Source: Porphyrobacter sp. | GTDB taxonomy: Bacteria > Pseudomonadota > Alphaproteobacteria > Sphingomonadales > Sphingomonadaceae | Direction: 5' to 3' | Assembly: GCA_027533455.1 (NCBI GenBank) | Contig: JAPZUC010000006.1 | Span: 172,755 to 236,754 of the forward strand | DNA length: 64,000 nt | The notes under the pieces: model-generated | What the model was told of the DNA's origin: nothing | What the model saw: the letters and a program-made list of their open reading frames with translations, nothing else | The model's database searches: none | In this document: positions 45,083 through 57,750 of the stretch, one piece after another | How positions within the stretch are numbered: the stretch's first letter is position 1 | How the letters are laid out: the number at the start of each line of letters is the position of its first letter | Position numbers and translations under genes: made by a program

Positions 45083-45624
45083 TCGCAGCCCTCCTCCTCG
45101 CACTCGCGCTCGCGATGGACGCCTTCGCGGTCGCGCTCACACAAGGCACGAAGTTCCGCCCCGATGCGCGCGGGGGGCTGGCGATTGCGCTTACCTTCGG
45201 TGTGTTTCAGGCGCTGATGCCGCTCGCCGGATGGGTGATCGGCGCGGTGGCGCTGATCTATGTCGAAGCCATCGATCACTGGATCGCCTTCGGGCTTCTG
45301 ACGTTCCTCGGGGTGCGGATGCTCGGCGGCCATGTGGGCGAAGAGGAGGCGAGCCAAGCCCTCACCGGCCGTGCGCTGCTGCTTGCGGGCGTTGCGACCA
45401 GCATTGATGCGCTCGCCGCCGGGATCACGCTCCCGACGCTCGACATTTCGCCGCTGCTGGCCGTGGCGCTGATCGGCCTCGTCACCTTCGCGATGAGCGG
45501 CGCGGGCGTGATGCTCGGGCGCATCGCGGGCGACCATCTGGGCGATTGGGCCGAGCGCGCGGGGGGCGTCATCCTGATCGGTCTTGGCGTAAAGATTCTC
45601 GCCGAGCATTCGGGCTGGCTCTGA
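45079..45624 (+). CDS. mntP: Manganese efflux pump MntP
   Basis: The 181-residue inner-membrane protein has six hydrophobic segments in two similar halves. Each half carries the conserved acidic motif, '[15 protein letters not shown]' and '[16 protein letters not shown]', as in MntP (YebN), which expels Mn2+. The GTG at 45079 overlaps the stop of the preceding gene; no ATG is available near the start of the similarity. No manganese riboswitch is visible because the gene is internal to an operon. Confidence 0.9.
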   Translation: MIAALLLALALAMDAFAVALTQGTKFRPDARGGLAIALTFGVFQALMPLAGWVIGAVALIYVEAIDHWIAFGLLTFLGVRMLGGHVGEEEASQALTGRALLLAGVATSIDALAAGITLPTLDISPLLAVALIGLVTFAMSGAGVMLGRIAGDHLGDWAERAGGVILIGLGVKILAEHSGWL

Positions 45625-45635
45625 GCGCGCGGGCG

Positions 45636-46565
45636 GTGCTCCACGTTGTCCACCACGCCGACTATATGGCTCCGCGCCCCGAAAGCGGCACCTTCCGCTT
45701 CGACAAATACTACCTCGTGATGGAAGAACTGCGGGCGTCAGGCGCGGCGATCACCGAACACGCGCCCGAGCCCATGCCGCGCGAATGGCTGGAGGCGGTC
45801 CACTGCCCGGACTACGTCGACGAGGTGTTCCGGGCCGAAGTCCCGCGCGAGAAGGAGCGGCGGATCGGCTTTCCGGTCACCCCCGCCATCACATCGCGCG
45901 TGCGCCACACCAACGGCGGCACCTGGCTCGCTGCGCAGCTGGCCCGCCAGCACGGCTACGCCGCCAATTCCGCCGCCGGGAGCCACCATGCGTTGCACGA
46001 TACCGGCGCAGGCTATTGCGTGTTCAACGACTTTGCCGTCACCGCCAACCGCCTGATCGCGGAACGCCGCGCAGCGCGCGTACTGATCGTCGATCTCGAC
46101 GTGCATCAGGGAGACGGCACCGCCAGCCTTACGGCGGGGCGCGAGGATATCTTCACCCTCTCGCTCCATGCCGAGAAGAACTTCCCCGTCAGGAAGGCGC
46201 GCTCCAGCCTCGATATCGGCCTGCCCGACGGGTTGGCCGATGATGGCTACATGGAAGCCCTCACGCGCCACTTGCCGCAAGTCTTCGCCGACTTCGTACC
46301 CGATTTCGTGCTCTATCAGGCGGGCGTCGATCCCCATGTGGACGATAAGCTCGGGCGGCTGGCGCTGAACGACGCCGGGCTGGCCGCGCGCGACCACTTC
46401 GTCATCACTCAAAGCCGCCAGCGCGGGCTGCCCGTCGCTAGTGCGCTGGGGGGAGGATATGGCGATGATCCGCGCGCCGTCGCCGCCCGTCATGCCGCCT
46501 CGATGTTGACAATGGCCAAGGCAAACGCCGCATTTCCGGCACCTCCCGCGACGAATGGAGACTAA
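45636..46565 (+). CDS. Histone deacetylase superfamily protein
   Basis: The 309-residue arginase-fold protein is a class II/IV-like bacterial deacetylase. Zinc and catalytic motifs are '[21 protein letters not shown]' and '[14 protein letters not shown]', followed by '[15 protein letters not shown]' and 'SALGGGYG'. It may deacetylate acetoin-type, polyamine or protein substrates. The start is uncertain: the GTG at 45636 fits the beginning of similarity, and the first ATG is at 45666, inside the conserved region. It follows mntP by 11 bases. Confidence 0.88.
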   Translation: MLHVVHHADYMAPRPESGTFRFDKYYLVMEELRASGAAITEHAPEPMPREWLEAVHCPDYVDEVFRAEVPREKERRIGFPVTPAITSRVRHTNGGTWLAAQLARQHGYAANSAAGSHHALHDTGAGYCVFNDFAVTANRLIAERRAARVLIVDLDVHQGDGTASLTAGREDIFTLSLHAEKNFPVRKARSSLDIGLPDGLADDGYMEALTRHLPQVFADFVPDFVLYQAGVDPHVDDKLGRLALNDAGLAARDHFVITQSRQRGLPVASALGGGYGDDPRAVAARHAASMLTMAKANAAFPAPPATNGD

Positions 46566-46628
46566 CCTACGATAAGTTGACAGCTCCCTTATTGGGAACA
46601 CAAGATCTGGCGTTTACGTTACGGATCA

Positions 46629-47330
46629 ATGAAACGGCGTGACATCCTCAAGGGCACCCTGGCGGCAGGGGCGGCATTGGCCCTGCCGACACGCCTGTTC
46701 GCCTCGGTAATGCCGGGCACGCCGCGCGACCGGATCCTGTTCGATATCGCGAAGCGCGAGCTGATGCGGCACGGCAATGCGATCTGGCGGCATGATATCG
46801 TCGGGATTGCCGATTTCGGACTGCATTCGGCCAAGCCGCGCTTCCACTTCGTCAACCTCGAACGCGGCGAGGTGCAGTCGCACCATGTCAGCCACGGCAT
46901 CGGTTCGGATTACCAGCACGACGGCTGGCTCAAGCAGTTCTCGAATGTCGAAGGCTCCAACGCCACCAGCCGCGGGGCCTATGTCACGTGGGAATGGTAC
47001 AAGGGCCGGTACGGCACCTCGGTGCGCCTCGGCGGTCTCGACGCGACCAATAATGCGGCGCTGCAACGCTACATTGTGATGCACCACGCCGACTATGCCG
47101 AGGACGCGCATCTCGAGAAGTATGGCCGCCTCGGCCGCTCCAACGGGTGCTTCGCGATGGGAACCGCGCAGTTCCGCGAGGCGCTGCTGCACCTGTCGGG
47201 CGGGCGGATGCTCTACGCGGACAGCCTAGGGCTGGAAGAGGACGGTTCGATCCAGCCGGTTCCCGAACTGGCGATGTACCAGCGCCCGCCGATTGAAGGC
47301 GGCGGGCGGCCAATCGCCAGCGCGTTCTGA
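46629..47330 (+). CDS. Murein L,D-transpeptidase-like protein (YkuD_2 type)
   Basis: The 233-residue protein has a Tat-like signal ('KRRDILKGTLAAGAALALP') and a catalytic domain of the second YkuD type, with the nucleophile Cys in 'YGRLGRSNGCFAMG' and an upstream His in 'VMHHADYAED'. Such enzymes make or anchor 3-3 peptidoglycan cross-links. It converges on a second, larger L,D-transpeptidase 37 bases away. Confidence 0.88.
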   Translation: MKRRDILKGTLAAGAALALPTRLFASVMPGTPRDRILFDIAKRELMRHGNAIWRHDIVGIADFGLHSAKPRFHFVNLERGEVQSHHVSHGIGSDYQHDGWLKQFSNVEGSNATSRGAYVTWEWYKGRYGTSVRLGGLDATNNAALQRYIVMHHADYAEDAHLEKYGRLGRSNGCFAMGTAQFREALLHLSGGRMLYADSLGLEEDGSIQPVPELAMYQRPPIEGGGRPIASAF

Positions 47331-47367
47331 CCCTGACCTGTCCCGTATCGTTCGGGACGGTGATGCC

Positions 47368-48795
47368 TTAGCTGTCCCGGAGGTCGTCCTCGATCACGAT
47401 CACCTCGTCGGTCGGCACGGCGGAGCGGTTGCGCACGCGCGGCTTGTCGAGGCTGGCGAGCACCTTGGTGTCGCGGCCGTAGATGTCCTTGAAGGTCGCC
47501 ATCTGGCCGTTGATGTCCGAGGCCATCGTGAAATAGGTGATGTAGGCCGCCCAAGGCTTCTGCAAGGCCACCTTGGTGTACTTGCCCGAAGTCGAGATCC
47601 CGACCGCTTCGTCCCGGGTTGCGCCCTTGCCGAGGATCGCCATCGTCATCGCCAGTTCCAGCGCCCGCTCCGTCCGAACACAGCCGTGCGAGAGCGCGCG
47701 GTCATCATTGGCGAACAGGTGGCGCGAGGGCGTGTCGTGGAAGAAGATCGCATGCTCATTGGGCATTTCGAGCTTCATCAGCCCCAGCGAATTATCCGGC
47801 CCCGGCTGCTGCACCACGGTGACATACCCGTTCGCGCCCTTGGTTGCGACATAGCCGTTGCGCTTGCCCCATGCCGGATTGGCGAGCACCTTGGCGCCCA
47901 GTCCCTCGCCCTTGACGATCGACTGCGGCACCGTCCAGGTCGGGTTGAAGACCACGCCTTCGACCACTTCGGCAAGCTGCGGGGTGGCGGTGCGCCCCGG
48001 CTTGCCGACGATCGTGCGATATGTGCTGATGATGCGGTTCTTCACGGTCAACCGCAGCTGGAATTCCGGCACGTTGGTAATGAGGTATTGCGAGCCGAGA
48101 TCGCGCCCCAGCCACCGCCAGCGGTCCATGTTGGCGCGGATCAGCTTGCGCTTGGACGTCTGGCCATCCGACGTCGCGGCGAGTTCCGCCTTGAGCTTGG
48201 CGTAATCGGGATGGGTGGGGGCTAGCTTTGCCAGCGTGCCGGCAATGTCGCCCGACTGCAGCGCATCGGCCAGCACATTGCCCGAAGGGTTTGCCTCGCG
48301 GTCGGGATCGACCACGAACCACTGCTCGCGCGCGTCCATCGGCGTGCGCCCGTCGCGCAGATCCTCGACCAGCCAGATGAAACTCTGCGAGGCCAACTCG
48401 TTGAGTTCCTGCGAGGGACCGGCGGCGAGCGCGGTCTTGAGCGGCTGGAGATCATAGTCCTTGGGGTCGAGCCCTTCGGTGCCGATCCCCTCGATCACGG
48501 CGACCAGCTGCCGGGCCTGCGCGACCGTCCAGCTTTGTACCAGCGGCGCGGAAATCCGCAGACTGCCCTGCACGACCGGCTCGGACACGGTCTGTGGAAA
48601 GGCCTGGCTGAAGGCGTCGGGGGCCTTGGGAGAAGGGGCGGGTGCGGGCGTCTGCACCACCGCCGGACCACCCTGGTTCTGGCCGCCAAGGATGATCCCG
48701 CGAGTCGCCGCACGGCCCTCCTGCGCCAGCGCCGTCGTTGCCACCAGCGCGGCGATCGCTGCGCCGCAAGCCAGTCTGCCCGAGAACCTGATCAT
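47368..48795 (-). CDS. L,D-transpeptidase with scaffold domain (YcbB-like)
   Basis: The 475-residue exported protein has a signal peptide ('LACGAAIAALVATTALA'), an N-terminal scaffold domain ('LVAVIEGIGTEGLDPKDYDL') and a C-terminal YkuD domain with catalytic Cys in 'RALSHGCVRTERALELA'. This order matches the YcbB/LdtD type that forms 3-3 cross-links in peptidoglycan. The ATG at 48795 is chosen from the signal peptide, with an AGAAGG stretch upstream. Confidence 0.9.
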   Translation of the reverse strand: MIRFSGRLACGAAIAALVATTALAQEGRAATRGIILGGQNQGGPAVVQTPAPAPSPKAPDAFSQAFPQTVSEPVVQGSLRISAPLVQSWTVAQARQLVAVIEGIGTEGLDPKDYDLQPLKTALAAGPSQELNELASQSFIWLVEDLRDGRTPMDAREQWFVVDPDREANPSGNVLADALQSGDIAGTLAKLAPTHPDYAKLKAELAATSDGQTSKRKLIRANMDRWRWLGRDLGSQYLITNVPEFQLRLTVKNRIISTYRTIVGKPGRTATPQLAEVVEGVVFNPTWTVPQSIVKGEGLGAKVLANPAWGKRNGYVATKGANGYVTVVQQPGPDNSLGLMKLEMPNEHAIFFHDTPSRHLFANDDRALSHGCVRTERALELAMTMAILGKGATRDEAVGISTSGKYTKVALQKPWAAYITYFTMASDINGQMATFKDIYGRDTKVLASLDKPRVRNRSAVPTDEVIVIEDDLRDS

Positions 48796-48960
48796 TACCT
48801 TATTGCCTTCTCGCCCCGTGCCGCCGGGAGGGTGGCGGCATTGCAATTCGCCTGCGGTCATACCCGCTGGCCCATGCCCCTATCAACCATCTTGGCTTTC
48901 ACCTGGATTAATGTGCACACCCCTGTGACTTCCGGTGTGACCTTCCCGCAACGTGCGGCT

Positions 48961-49866
48961 ATGCACGCCGCGATGCTGCGTCGCGATCATGTTTTGCTGC
49001 CCTTTGCCGCCGCGCTGGCGGGCGTGGGGCTGCTGTCGCTGATGGACGCCTTCATGAAGGAGGCCGCGCTGTTGATCGGGGCCTACACCGCCACGGTGCT
49101 GCGCGCATTGTTCGGCGCGGCGCTGATCGCGCCCCTGTGGTGGCTGCGCGGCGGGCGGATGCCTTCGGCTATGGTGTGGAAGCTGCATCTGACGCGCGGC
49201 GTGGTGTCGGCCTTCATGGCGCTGACCTTCTTCTATTCGATCACCGTCCTGCCGCTGGCCGAGGCAATCGCCCTCTCCTTCATTGCCCCGCTGATCGCGC
49301 TCTATCTGGCCAGCGCGCTGCTGGGCGAAACGATCAGCCGCCATGCCATCGGGGCGAGCATGCTCGGCTTTGCCGGCACGTTGGTGATTGTCGGCGGGCG
49401 GATCGGGCAGGGCCAGTTCGACGAACGCGCCGCGCTCGGGGTGGCTTCGCTGTTCGTCTCGGCGCTGCTTTATGCCTACAATTTCATCGTCATCCGGCGG
49501 CAGGCACAGGTGGCCGGGCCGATGGAGATCGCCACCTTCCACAGCGCGGTGAGCGGCGTGGTGCTGCTGATGATCGCGCCGTTCTTCTGGAGCGCGCCTG
49601 ATCCTGCTGCGCTGCTCCCGCTTGGTGCGGCGGCCTTGCTGACTGTCTGCGGCTCCTTCGCCATCGCCTTCGCCTATGCCCGCGCAGAAGCGAACGTGCT
49701 GGTGCCGACCGAATACTCGGGCTTCGTCTGGGCGGCGCTCTTCGGCTGGCTGTTCTTCCGCGAGGCGGTGACCTGGCCGACGCTCGCCGGAACCGCGCTG
49801 ATTGTCGCCGGCTGCTGGATCGCCTCCCGCGCCCCGCGAGCCGATCCCGCGACCGCCTTCGAGTAA
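48961..49866 (+). CDS. EamA/DMT family transporter
   Basis: The 301-residue inner-membrane protein has ten predicted membrane segments in two EamA repeats ('[30 protein letters not shown]' near the start, '[20 protein letters not shown]' at the start of the second). Families of this kind export metabolites or amino acids. The ATG at 48961 fits the beginning of the hydrophobic part; an ATG at 48973 is also possible. It is divergent from the L,D-transpeptidase. Cargo is unknown. Confidence 0.87.
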   Translation: MHAAMLRRDHVLLPFAAALAGVGLLSLMDAFMKEAALLIGAYTATVLRALFGAALIAPLWWLRGGRMPSAMVWKLHLTRGVVSAFMALTFFYSITVLPLAEAIALSFIAPLIALYLASALLGETISRHAIGASMLGFAGTLVIVGGRIGQGQFDERAALGVASLFVSALLYAYNFIVIRRQAQVAGPMEIATFHSAVSGVVLLMIAPFFWSAPDPAALLPLGAAALLTVCGSFAIAFAYARAEANVLVPTEYSGFVWAALFGWLFFREAVTWPTLAGTALIVAGCWIASRAPRADPATAFE

Positions 49867-49985
49867 GACTTCCTTGCCCTAGGGGAAGCCCCCTTGACCT
49901 CGCGCGCGAGGCAGCGCAGGAGCGCCGACACATACCGCGCCCTTGGTGGATCGGGGGCGGGTCAATCGAAAGGACGGAACCCCCC

Positions 49986-52658
<2,673 letters not shown>

Positions 52659-52666
52659 GGAGGCTG

Positions 52667-53182
52667 ATGAAGCGCATCGATCTGGCCCTTTGGTTTGCCC
52701 CTGCCCTGCCGCTGGCGCCGCTATTGCTGGCGCTGACGGCCTGCGGGGGCGAGCCCGAAGGCCAGAAGGGCAAGCGCGATGCGCCGTCGGTGCCGCTCGG
52801 GTTCGAGCTGGCATTCGCAGGCACTCAAGCCAGCGCCGAAGCCGACCCGGCTCAGACGCCGCTTGTCGCGCTTTCGCCGGATGAACTCGCAGCACGGATC
52901 AAGGCGGGCAATGTCCGCGTGATCGACGTGCGCACCGATGCCGAAGTCGCCGAGGGCACAATCCCCGGGGCCGAGCATATCGCGCTCGACCGCTTCGATG
53001 CCGAAGCGCTCGACCTGTCGGATGCGCGCGAGGTGGTGCTCTATTGCCGCTCGGGCCGGCGCTCCGCGATTGCGGGAGAGAAGCTGGCGGCAGTGACGGG
53101 TCAACCCGTGGAGCATCTCGAAGGCGGGATGCTCGCCTGGGAAGCGGCGGGCCAGCCGGTCCAAAAGCCTCAGGGCCAGTAA
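52667..53182 (+). CDS. Rhodanese-domain lipoprotein
   Basis: The 171-residue protein has a lipoprotein signal ('LAPLLLALTACGG', Cys26) and a C-terminal rhodanese domain with the active-site loop 'VLYCRSGRRSA' and 'VIDVRTDAEVAEGTIPGAEHI'. It would sit in the periplasm and may handle sulfane sulfur. The ATG at 52667 follows a perfect AAGGAGG site, 8 bases after acnA, so it is in the acnA operon. The true substrate is unknown. Confidence 0.88.
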   Translation: MKRIDLALWFAPALPLAPLLLALTACGGEPEGQKGKRDAPSVPLGFELAFAGTQASAEADPAQTPLVALSPDELAARIKAGNVRVIDVRTDAEVAEGTIPGAEHIALDRFDAEALDLSDAREVVLYCRSGRRSAIAGEKLAAVTGQPVEHLEGGMLAWEAAGQPVQKPQGQ

Positions 53183-53192
53183 GCGCCAGGGA

Positions 53193-53236
53193 CAAACAAA
53201 AAGGGCGGCCCTTTACGGAGCCGCCCTTTTTGTTTG
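53193..53236. terminator. Bidirectional terminator with 17-bp perfect stem
   Basis: The arms 53193-53209 and 53220-53236 are perfectly complementary over 17 bases, including GGGCGGC / GCCGCCC flanked by A5 and T5, with a 10-base loop. It serves acnA-rhodanese on the plus strand and the Ser-rich gene on the minus strand. Confidence 0.92.
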
Positions 53237-53252
53237 CGCGCTAAAGTCCGCG

Positions 53253-54335
53253 TCAGCCGACCAGCTTGCGCCGCCCGAGGATGGCTGCGGCGGCAAGGCC
53301 GAACAGGATCGTCATCGGCGGGGCCGGCACGTCATGCCCGCCCGATGAACTGCTGGTGCTGCCCGAGGTCGACGAGGACGAAGAGCTCGAAGAGGACGAG
53401 CTGCTGCTGGAAGACGAGGAGGACGAGGAAGAGCTCGACGAAGAGGAAGACGAGCCCGACGAGGTCACCGCCCCGGTCGACGAGCTGACATTGCCCGAGG
53501 AACTGGAGACATTACCGGAGGAGCTGGAAACCGCGCCGGTCGAACTGGAGACGCTGCCGGTGCTGCTCGACACTGCACCGGTCGACGAAGACACGTTGCC
53601 CGAGGTGCTGGTGCTCGACACCTGACCGGTGCTGCTGGAAACCGCCCCGGTGCTGGAACTGGTGCTGGTCGAGACCTGACCGGTCGACGAGGTGATGACC
53701 CCCGAGGACGACGTGGTGCTCGACGAGACCACGCCTGAAGAGGAGGTAGTGGAGGTCGAATTGTCGATGTCGATATCGATCACGACCCCGCTCAAACCGC
53801 TGCTGCTGCTGCCGCCCGAAGTCGAAGTCGTCGTCGAAACCGAGACATCGCCCGAGGACGAACCGCCGCCGCCGAAGAAGCCGCCACCGAAACCGCCGCC
53901 CGGACCGCCGCCCGGACCGCCGCCCGGACCACCGCCCGGACCACCGCCGCCCGAAATCGGCGGAAGCGGCGGGAGTGGAGCGGGCATATAAGCGATCTGC
54001 GCCAGCGGCGGACATTCATTGGGATCGTAATAGGCCTGAACCGCGCCCGCAGGCAGGCTTGCCGCGCCGCCCTGACCTGCCGGACCGACCGGCTGGCATT
54101 CCACCGTGCGCTCGACAATGCGGCGGCGACGCTCTTCGGGGATCACCCGCTCGCGCGTCTTGATGTAGCGCGCGCCGGTCACCGGGTCGATCTGGATCAG
54201 CTTGCCATCGATCTTCGTCGCGAAGTCGGGCGCGTCGGTGTTCATGGGCTCGGCCATGCGTACGGCGCCGCCTTGCAACAATGCGACCCCTGCCGCAGCG
54301 GCGGACAGCTTCGCGATGGCCAGTTTGAGCGACAT
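53253..54335 (-). CDS. Ser-rich exported protein with PEP-CTERM-like tail
   Basis: The 360-residue protein has a signal peptide ('LAIAKLSAAAAGVALLQGG'), a charged N-terminal domain with two cysteines ('IVERTVECQPVG', 'YYDPNECPP'), a Gly/Pro repeat (GGGP units), and then about 170 residues of Ser/Thr/Gly/Val repeats ending in a run of some 28 serines. The C-terminus 'VPAPPMTILFGLAAAAILGRRK' has the Val-Pro-x-Pro, hydrophobic segment and Arg cluster of exosortase substrates. It is probably a surface or matrix protein, perhaps glycosylated on serine. The ATG at 54335 is chosen from the signal peptide. The function is unknown. Confidence 0.8.
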   Translation of the reverse strand: MSLKLAIAKLSAAAAGVALLQGGAVRMAEPMNTDAPDFATKIDGKLIQIDPVTGARYIKTRERVIPEERRRRIVERTVECQPVGPAGQGGAASLPAGAVQAYYDPNECPPLAQIAYMPAPLPPLPPISGGGGPGGGPGGGPGGGPGGGFGGGFFGGGGSSSGDVSVSTTTSTSGGSSSSGLSGVVIDIDIDNSTSTTSSSGVVSSSTTSSSGVITSSTGQVSTSTSSSTGAVSSSTGQVSSTSTSGNVSSSTGAVSSSTGSVSSSTGAVSSSSGNVSSSSGNVSSSTGAVTSSGSSSSSSSSSSSSSSSSSSSSSSSSSSSSTSGSTSSSSGGHDVPAPPMTILFGLAAAAILGRRKLVG

Positions 54336-54445
54336 GGTCGAATAACCTGTTTGCATGCGAGGCCGATGCAGGTACGCCGCACCCCCTCTTAATCCAGCCT
54401 TCTTTTGATGTCAGAAGACCCACAGGGGCAATCCCGAGCGGGAAC

Positions 54446-55483
54446 TCAGTCCTCGAACAGTCCGGAATGGGCGGGCGGTGATTCTCGGGGCGGGCTCATT
54501 TCGAGATGCGCCCAACCCGCATCGTTGAGTACGCGGCCGCGGGCGGTGCGCGCCACAAGCCCGAGCTGGATCAGGTAGGGCTCGACCACCTCCTCCACCG
54601 TGTCGCGCGGCTCGGCAAGGCCTGCCGCGAGCGTCTCGATCCCCACCGGCCCCCCCTTGTAGGTGGTGGCGATCATGGAGAGATAACGGCGGTCCATCAG
54701 GTCGAGGCCGAGCCGGTCGATCTCCAGCCTGGTGAGCGCCTCATCGGCCACATGCCGCGTGACAGTGGCGCTCCCCGCCACATCGGCAAAGTCGCGCACG
54801 CGGCGCAGCAGACGGCCTGCAACGCGGGGCGTCCCGCGCGAGCGGCGGGCGATTTCGTGCGCACCGTCCGGCGCAATCGCGAGGCCCATCAGCCCGGCGG
54901 CGCGGGTGACGACGCGCTCCAACTCCTCGTGGGTGTAGAAATTGAGCCGGACCGGAATGCCGAAGCGGTCGCGCAGCGGCGTGGTCAGCAGGCCCTGCCG
55001 CGTTGTCGCCCCGATCAGGGTGAAGGGCGGCAGGTCGATGCGCACGCTGCGCGCGCTCGGCCCCTCGCCGATGATCAGATCGAGCGCGCGGTCCTCCATC
55101 GCCGGGTAAAGCACTTCCTCGACCACTGGCGAGAGGCGATGGATCTCGTCGATGAACAGCACGTCGTGCGGTTCGAGATTGGTGAGCAGCGCGGCAAGGT
55201 CACCTGCCTTGGCGATGACGGGGCCGCTAGTTGCGCGGAAGCCCACGCCCAGCTCGCCCGCGATGATCTGCGCGAGCGTGGTCTTGCCGAGGCCGGGCGG
55301 GCCGAAGAACAGCGTATGGTCCATCGCCTCGCCCCGCGCGCGCGCGGCGGCGATGAATACGGCAAGATTCCCCTTGGCTACCTCTTGCCCCACGAATTCG
55401 GCCAAGCGCCGGGGGCGCAGGGCTGCGTCCGGATCGCCGGGTTGGCGGGTTGGGGTGTGGAGGGGGGTGTCGGGGGCGGTCAT
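54446..55483 (-). CDS. ruvB: Holliday junction branch migration ATPase RuvB
   Basis: The 345-residue AAA+ motor drives branch migration with RuvA. Walker A is '[14 protein letters not shown]', Walker B '[12 protein letters not shown]', the sensor region '[21 protein letters not shown]', and the C-terminal winged-helix domain begins near '[15 protein letters not shown]'. The ATG at 55483 overlaps the stop of an unknown gene by ATGA; the open frame runs 41 codons further without support. Confidence 0.96.
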   Translation of the reverse strand: MTAPDTPLHTPTRQPGDPDAALRPRRLAEFVGQEVAKGNLAVFIAAARARGEAMDHTLFFGPPGLGKTTLAQIIAGELGVGFRATSGPVIAKAGDLAALLTNLEPHDVLFIDEIHRLSPVVEEVLYPAMEDRALDLIIGEGPSARSVRIDLPPFTLIGATTRQGLLTTPLRDRFGIPVRLNFYTHEELERVVTRAAGLMGLAIAPDGAHEIARRSRGTPRVAGRLLRRVRDFADVAGSATVTRHVADEALTRLEIDRLGLDLMDRRYLSMIATTYKGGPVGIETLAAGLAEPRDTVEEVVEPYLIQLGLVARTARGRVLNDAGWAHLEMSPPRESPPAHSGLFED

Positions 55484-55908
55484 CGCAGTCCTTCGTTGCC
55501 GACCGCTCCGAAAAACTCTCCATCCTGGTAGAGTTGCCACGTCTCGTAACCCATGGACATCGTCAGGAATTGAAGGGTTAATGCGTCGCCAATTTTCAAG
55601 GTGCAATCACCAGTTCGTGTGTCAACTTCTACAGCCACAATCTTCGCTCCGGCGAGCGCCTCATTGGCCAATTTCTCTGCGTCGACCGGTGAGGGCAGTC
55701 CGTAATGATGCCCGTCATCGTCGCTGGTGACTATGATGCACTTGGCACCGATGAGGCGCCAGCCATAAGTGGTCATGACGAATTGCGGCCCCACGGCAAA
55801 AAACCATTGGCCTTCGCCGCGCGCCACGACAACCGTTTGCCCGATCAACAGACCCGCCAGCTCTGCCGCATAAGCTTCGGTTTGCGACTGCTTCCGGAAC
55901 AGGTTCAT
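55480..55908 (-). CDS. Hypothetical protein between ruvA and ruvB
   Basis: The 142-residue protein is not one I can name. It is a mixed alpha/beta cytoplasmic protein; the stretch '[27 protein letters not shown]' resembles the strand pattern of DUF6188-like proteins. Its stop overlaps the ruvB start by ATGA, so it is translated with ruvB. Its base composition is lower in GC than its neighbours, which may mark a recent insertion into the ruv operon. Confidence 0.7.
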   Translation of the reverse strand: MNLFRKQSQTEAYAAELAGLLIGQTVVVARGEGQWFFAVGPQFVMTTYGWRLIGAKCIIVTSDDDGHHYGLPSPVDAEKLANEALAGAKIVAVEVDTRTGDCTLKIGDALTLQFLTMSMGYETWQLYQDGEFFGAVGNEGLR

Positions 55909-55969
55909 CTAATCCGGCTCCGACAGATGAACCCTGAAACAAGTTCAGCATGACGAGGTTGAGTAATCA

Positions 55970-56578
55970 TCACCCAGCCGCCTTCTTCAGCGCGACCCGG
56001 ATCAGGTCGCCCTCGCTGGCGCCCTCGCCCAGTTCCTCCAGCGCGCGGGCAACGGCCTGTGCGGCCACGGTGGGCTTGAACCCGAGGTTCTCCAGCGCGC
56101 TCGCTGCATCCGCGCCCTTGCTGCCTGCGGGAGCCGCTGCGGTGCTCGGCGCGAACCCGCCCGAACCGCCCGGCATTGCGCCGGCCTTGTCCATCAATTC
56201 GTTGACGATCCGGCCGGCCAGTTTCGGCCCCACGCCCTGCGCGCGGGCGACCATTGCCGCATCGCCCTTGCCGCAGGCGTCGCGCAGGTCTCCGGTCGAG
56301 AGCGCGGACAAAATCGCCAGCGCCACCTTGCTCCCCACGCCCTGCACGCCGGTCAGCAGCCGGAACCAGTCGCGCTCGGCGCTGTCGGCGAAACCGAGCA
56401 GGCGCATGTCGTTCTCGCTCACCTGCAATTGCGTGTGGACGGTGCAGCCCTCTCCCGCCTCGCCGAGCGCGGCGAGGGTGCGGCTGGAGCAGTAGACGAG
56501 GTAGCCGACCCCGCCCACATCGACCACGGCCCAGTCCTCGCCGGTCGCATCGAGCCTGCCTGAGAGTTTCGCGATCAT
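55970..56578 (-). CDS. ruvA: Holliday junction DNA-binding protein RuvA
   Basis: The 202-residue protein binds four-way junctions and loads RuvB. It begins 'MIAKLSGRLDATGEDWAVVDVGGVGYLV', has the helix-hairpin-helix repeats 'LLTGVQGVGSKVALAILSAL' and 'VARAQGVGPKLAGRIVNEL', and a C-terminal RuvB-interacting domain ('ALENLGFKPTVAAQAVARAL'). It is the first ruv gene here; ruvC is not adjacent. Confidence 0.95.
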   Translation of the reverse strand: MIAKLSGRLDATGEDWAVVDVGGVGYLVYCSSRTLAALGEAGEGCTVHTQLQVSENDMRLLGFADSAERDWFRLLTGVQGVGSKVALAILSALSTGDLRDACGKGDAAMVARAQGVGPKLAGRIVNELMDKAGAMPGGSGGFAPSTAAAPAGSKGADAASALENLGFKPTVAAQAVARALEELGEGASEGDLIRVALKKAAG

Positions 56579-56656
56579 GGTTTGTTCTTGCCGTAAGCCC
56601 CGTTCAGCGTCCAGCCTTTATGGACAGATGCCCACACTTGCGCCAGATGGCGTGGC

Positions 56657-57727
56657 ATGAGCTGGAACACCTTCGGGCGCGTGCTGCGCTTTACCACATG
56701 GGGAGAGAGCCACGGGCTCGCATTGGGCGCGGTCGTTGACGGGTGTCCACCGGGCCTCGCGATCTCCGAGGAGTTCATCCAGCCCTTCATGGATGCCCGC
56801 AAGCCGGGCACCAGCCGCTTCACCACGCAGCGGCGCGAAGACGACATCGTGCGGATCCTCTCCGGCACCTTCGAGGGCAAGACGACCGGCACGCCGATCA
56901 GCCTGATGATCGAGAACATGGACCAGCGCTCGAAAGACTATTCCGAGATCGCCCAGCGCTATCGCCCCGGCCATGCCGACTACGCCTATGACGCCAAATA
57001 CGGCATCCGCGACTATCGCGGCGGCGGGCGCTCTTCCGCGCGCGAGACAGCGGCCCGGGTGGCGGCGGGCGCGGTAGCGCGGCTTGTGATCCCCGAGGTC
57101 ACCCTCACTGCCTATGTCTGCGAGCTCGGCGGCGACCGTATCGATCCGGCGGCCATCGACTATGCCGAAATCGCCAACAACCCGTTCTTCTGCCCTGATG
57201 CCGCCGCTGCCAAGCGTTGGGAAGAGAAAGTCGATGCCGCGCGCAAGGCCGGATCATCGCTCGGCGCGATTGTCGAATGTGTCGCAACCGGGGTTCCAGC
57301 GGGCTGGGGCGCGCCGATCTATGCCAAGCTCGACAGCGATCTGGCTTCGGCCATGATGAGCATCAATGCGGTCAAGGGCGTCGAAATCGGTGACGGCTTC
57401 GAAGCCGCGCGCCTGTCCGGCGAGGAAAACGCCGACCGGATGCGACCCGGGCCCGATGGCAAGCCCATCTACCTCGCCAACCACGCGGGCGGTACGGCGG
57501 GCGGCATATCGACCGGGCAGCCGGTGGTGTGCAGGGTGGCGTTCAAGCCGACCTCCTCGATCATCACGCCGGTGGAGTCGATCAACTCAGCCGGAGAAGC
57601 GGTGGAAGTCGTCACCAAGGGCCGCCACGACCCTTGCGTCGGCATCCGCGGCACGCCCGTAGTCGAGGCGATGATGGCGCTGGTGCTGGCGGACCACAAG
57701 CTGTTGCACCGCGCTCAAATAGCGTAG
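56657..57727 (+). CDS. aroC: Chorismate synthase
   Basis: The 356-residue FMN-dependent enzyme makes chorismate from EPSP, the last common step to aromatic amino acids. Signatures are '[22 protein letters not shown]' (given as FTTWGESHG...VDGCPPG), '[20 protein letters not shown]' and '[18 protein letters not shown]'. The gene is divergent from ruvA and converges on a small Cys-tailed gene 22 bases away. Confidence 0.97.
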   Translation: MSWNTFGRVLRFTTWGESHGLALGAVVDGCPPGLAISEEFIQPFMDARKPGTSRFTTQRREDDIVRILSGTFEGKTTGTPISLMIENMDQRSKDYSEIAQRYRPGHADYAYDAKYGIRDYRGGGRSSARETAARVAAGAVARLVIPEVTLTAYVCELGGDRIDPAAIDYAEIANNPFFCPDAAAAKRWEEKVDAARKAGSSLGAIVECVATGVPAGWGAPIYAKLDSDLASAMMSINAVKGVEIGDGFEAARLSGEENADRMRPGPDGKPIYLANHAGGTAGGISTGQPVVCRVAFKPTSSIITPVESINSAGEAVEVVTKGRHDPCVGIRGTPVVEAMMALVLADHKLLHRAQIA

Positions 57728-57731
57728 CGGT

Positions 57732-57750
57732 AGCGCGACAAAAACGCGCT
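57732..57750. other. Hairpin at convergent aroC / small-gene junction
   Basis: AGCGCG (57732-57737) and CGCGCT (57745-57750) form a 6-bp stem with a 7-base loop just after aroC and at the end of the small gene. It lacks a T-tract, so its role as a terminator is doubtful. Confidence 0.35.

Noticed and set aside
53266..53625. Very acidic Glu/Asp/Leu-rich frame
   Set aside because: It is the antisense reading of the poly-Ser repeats of the PEP-CTERM-like gene.
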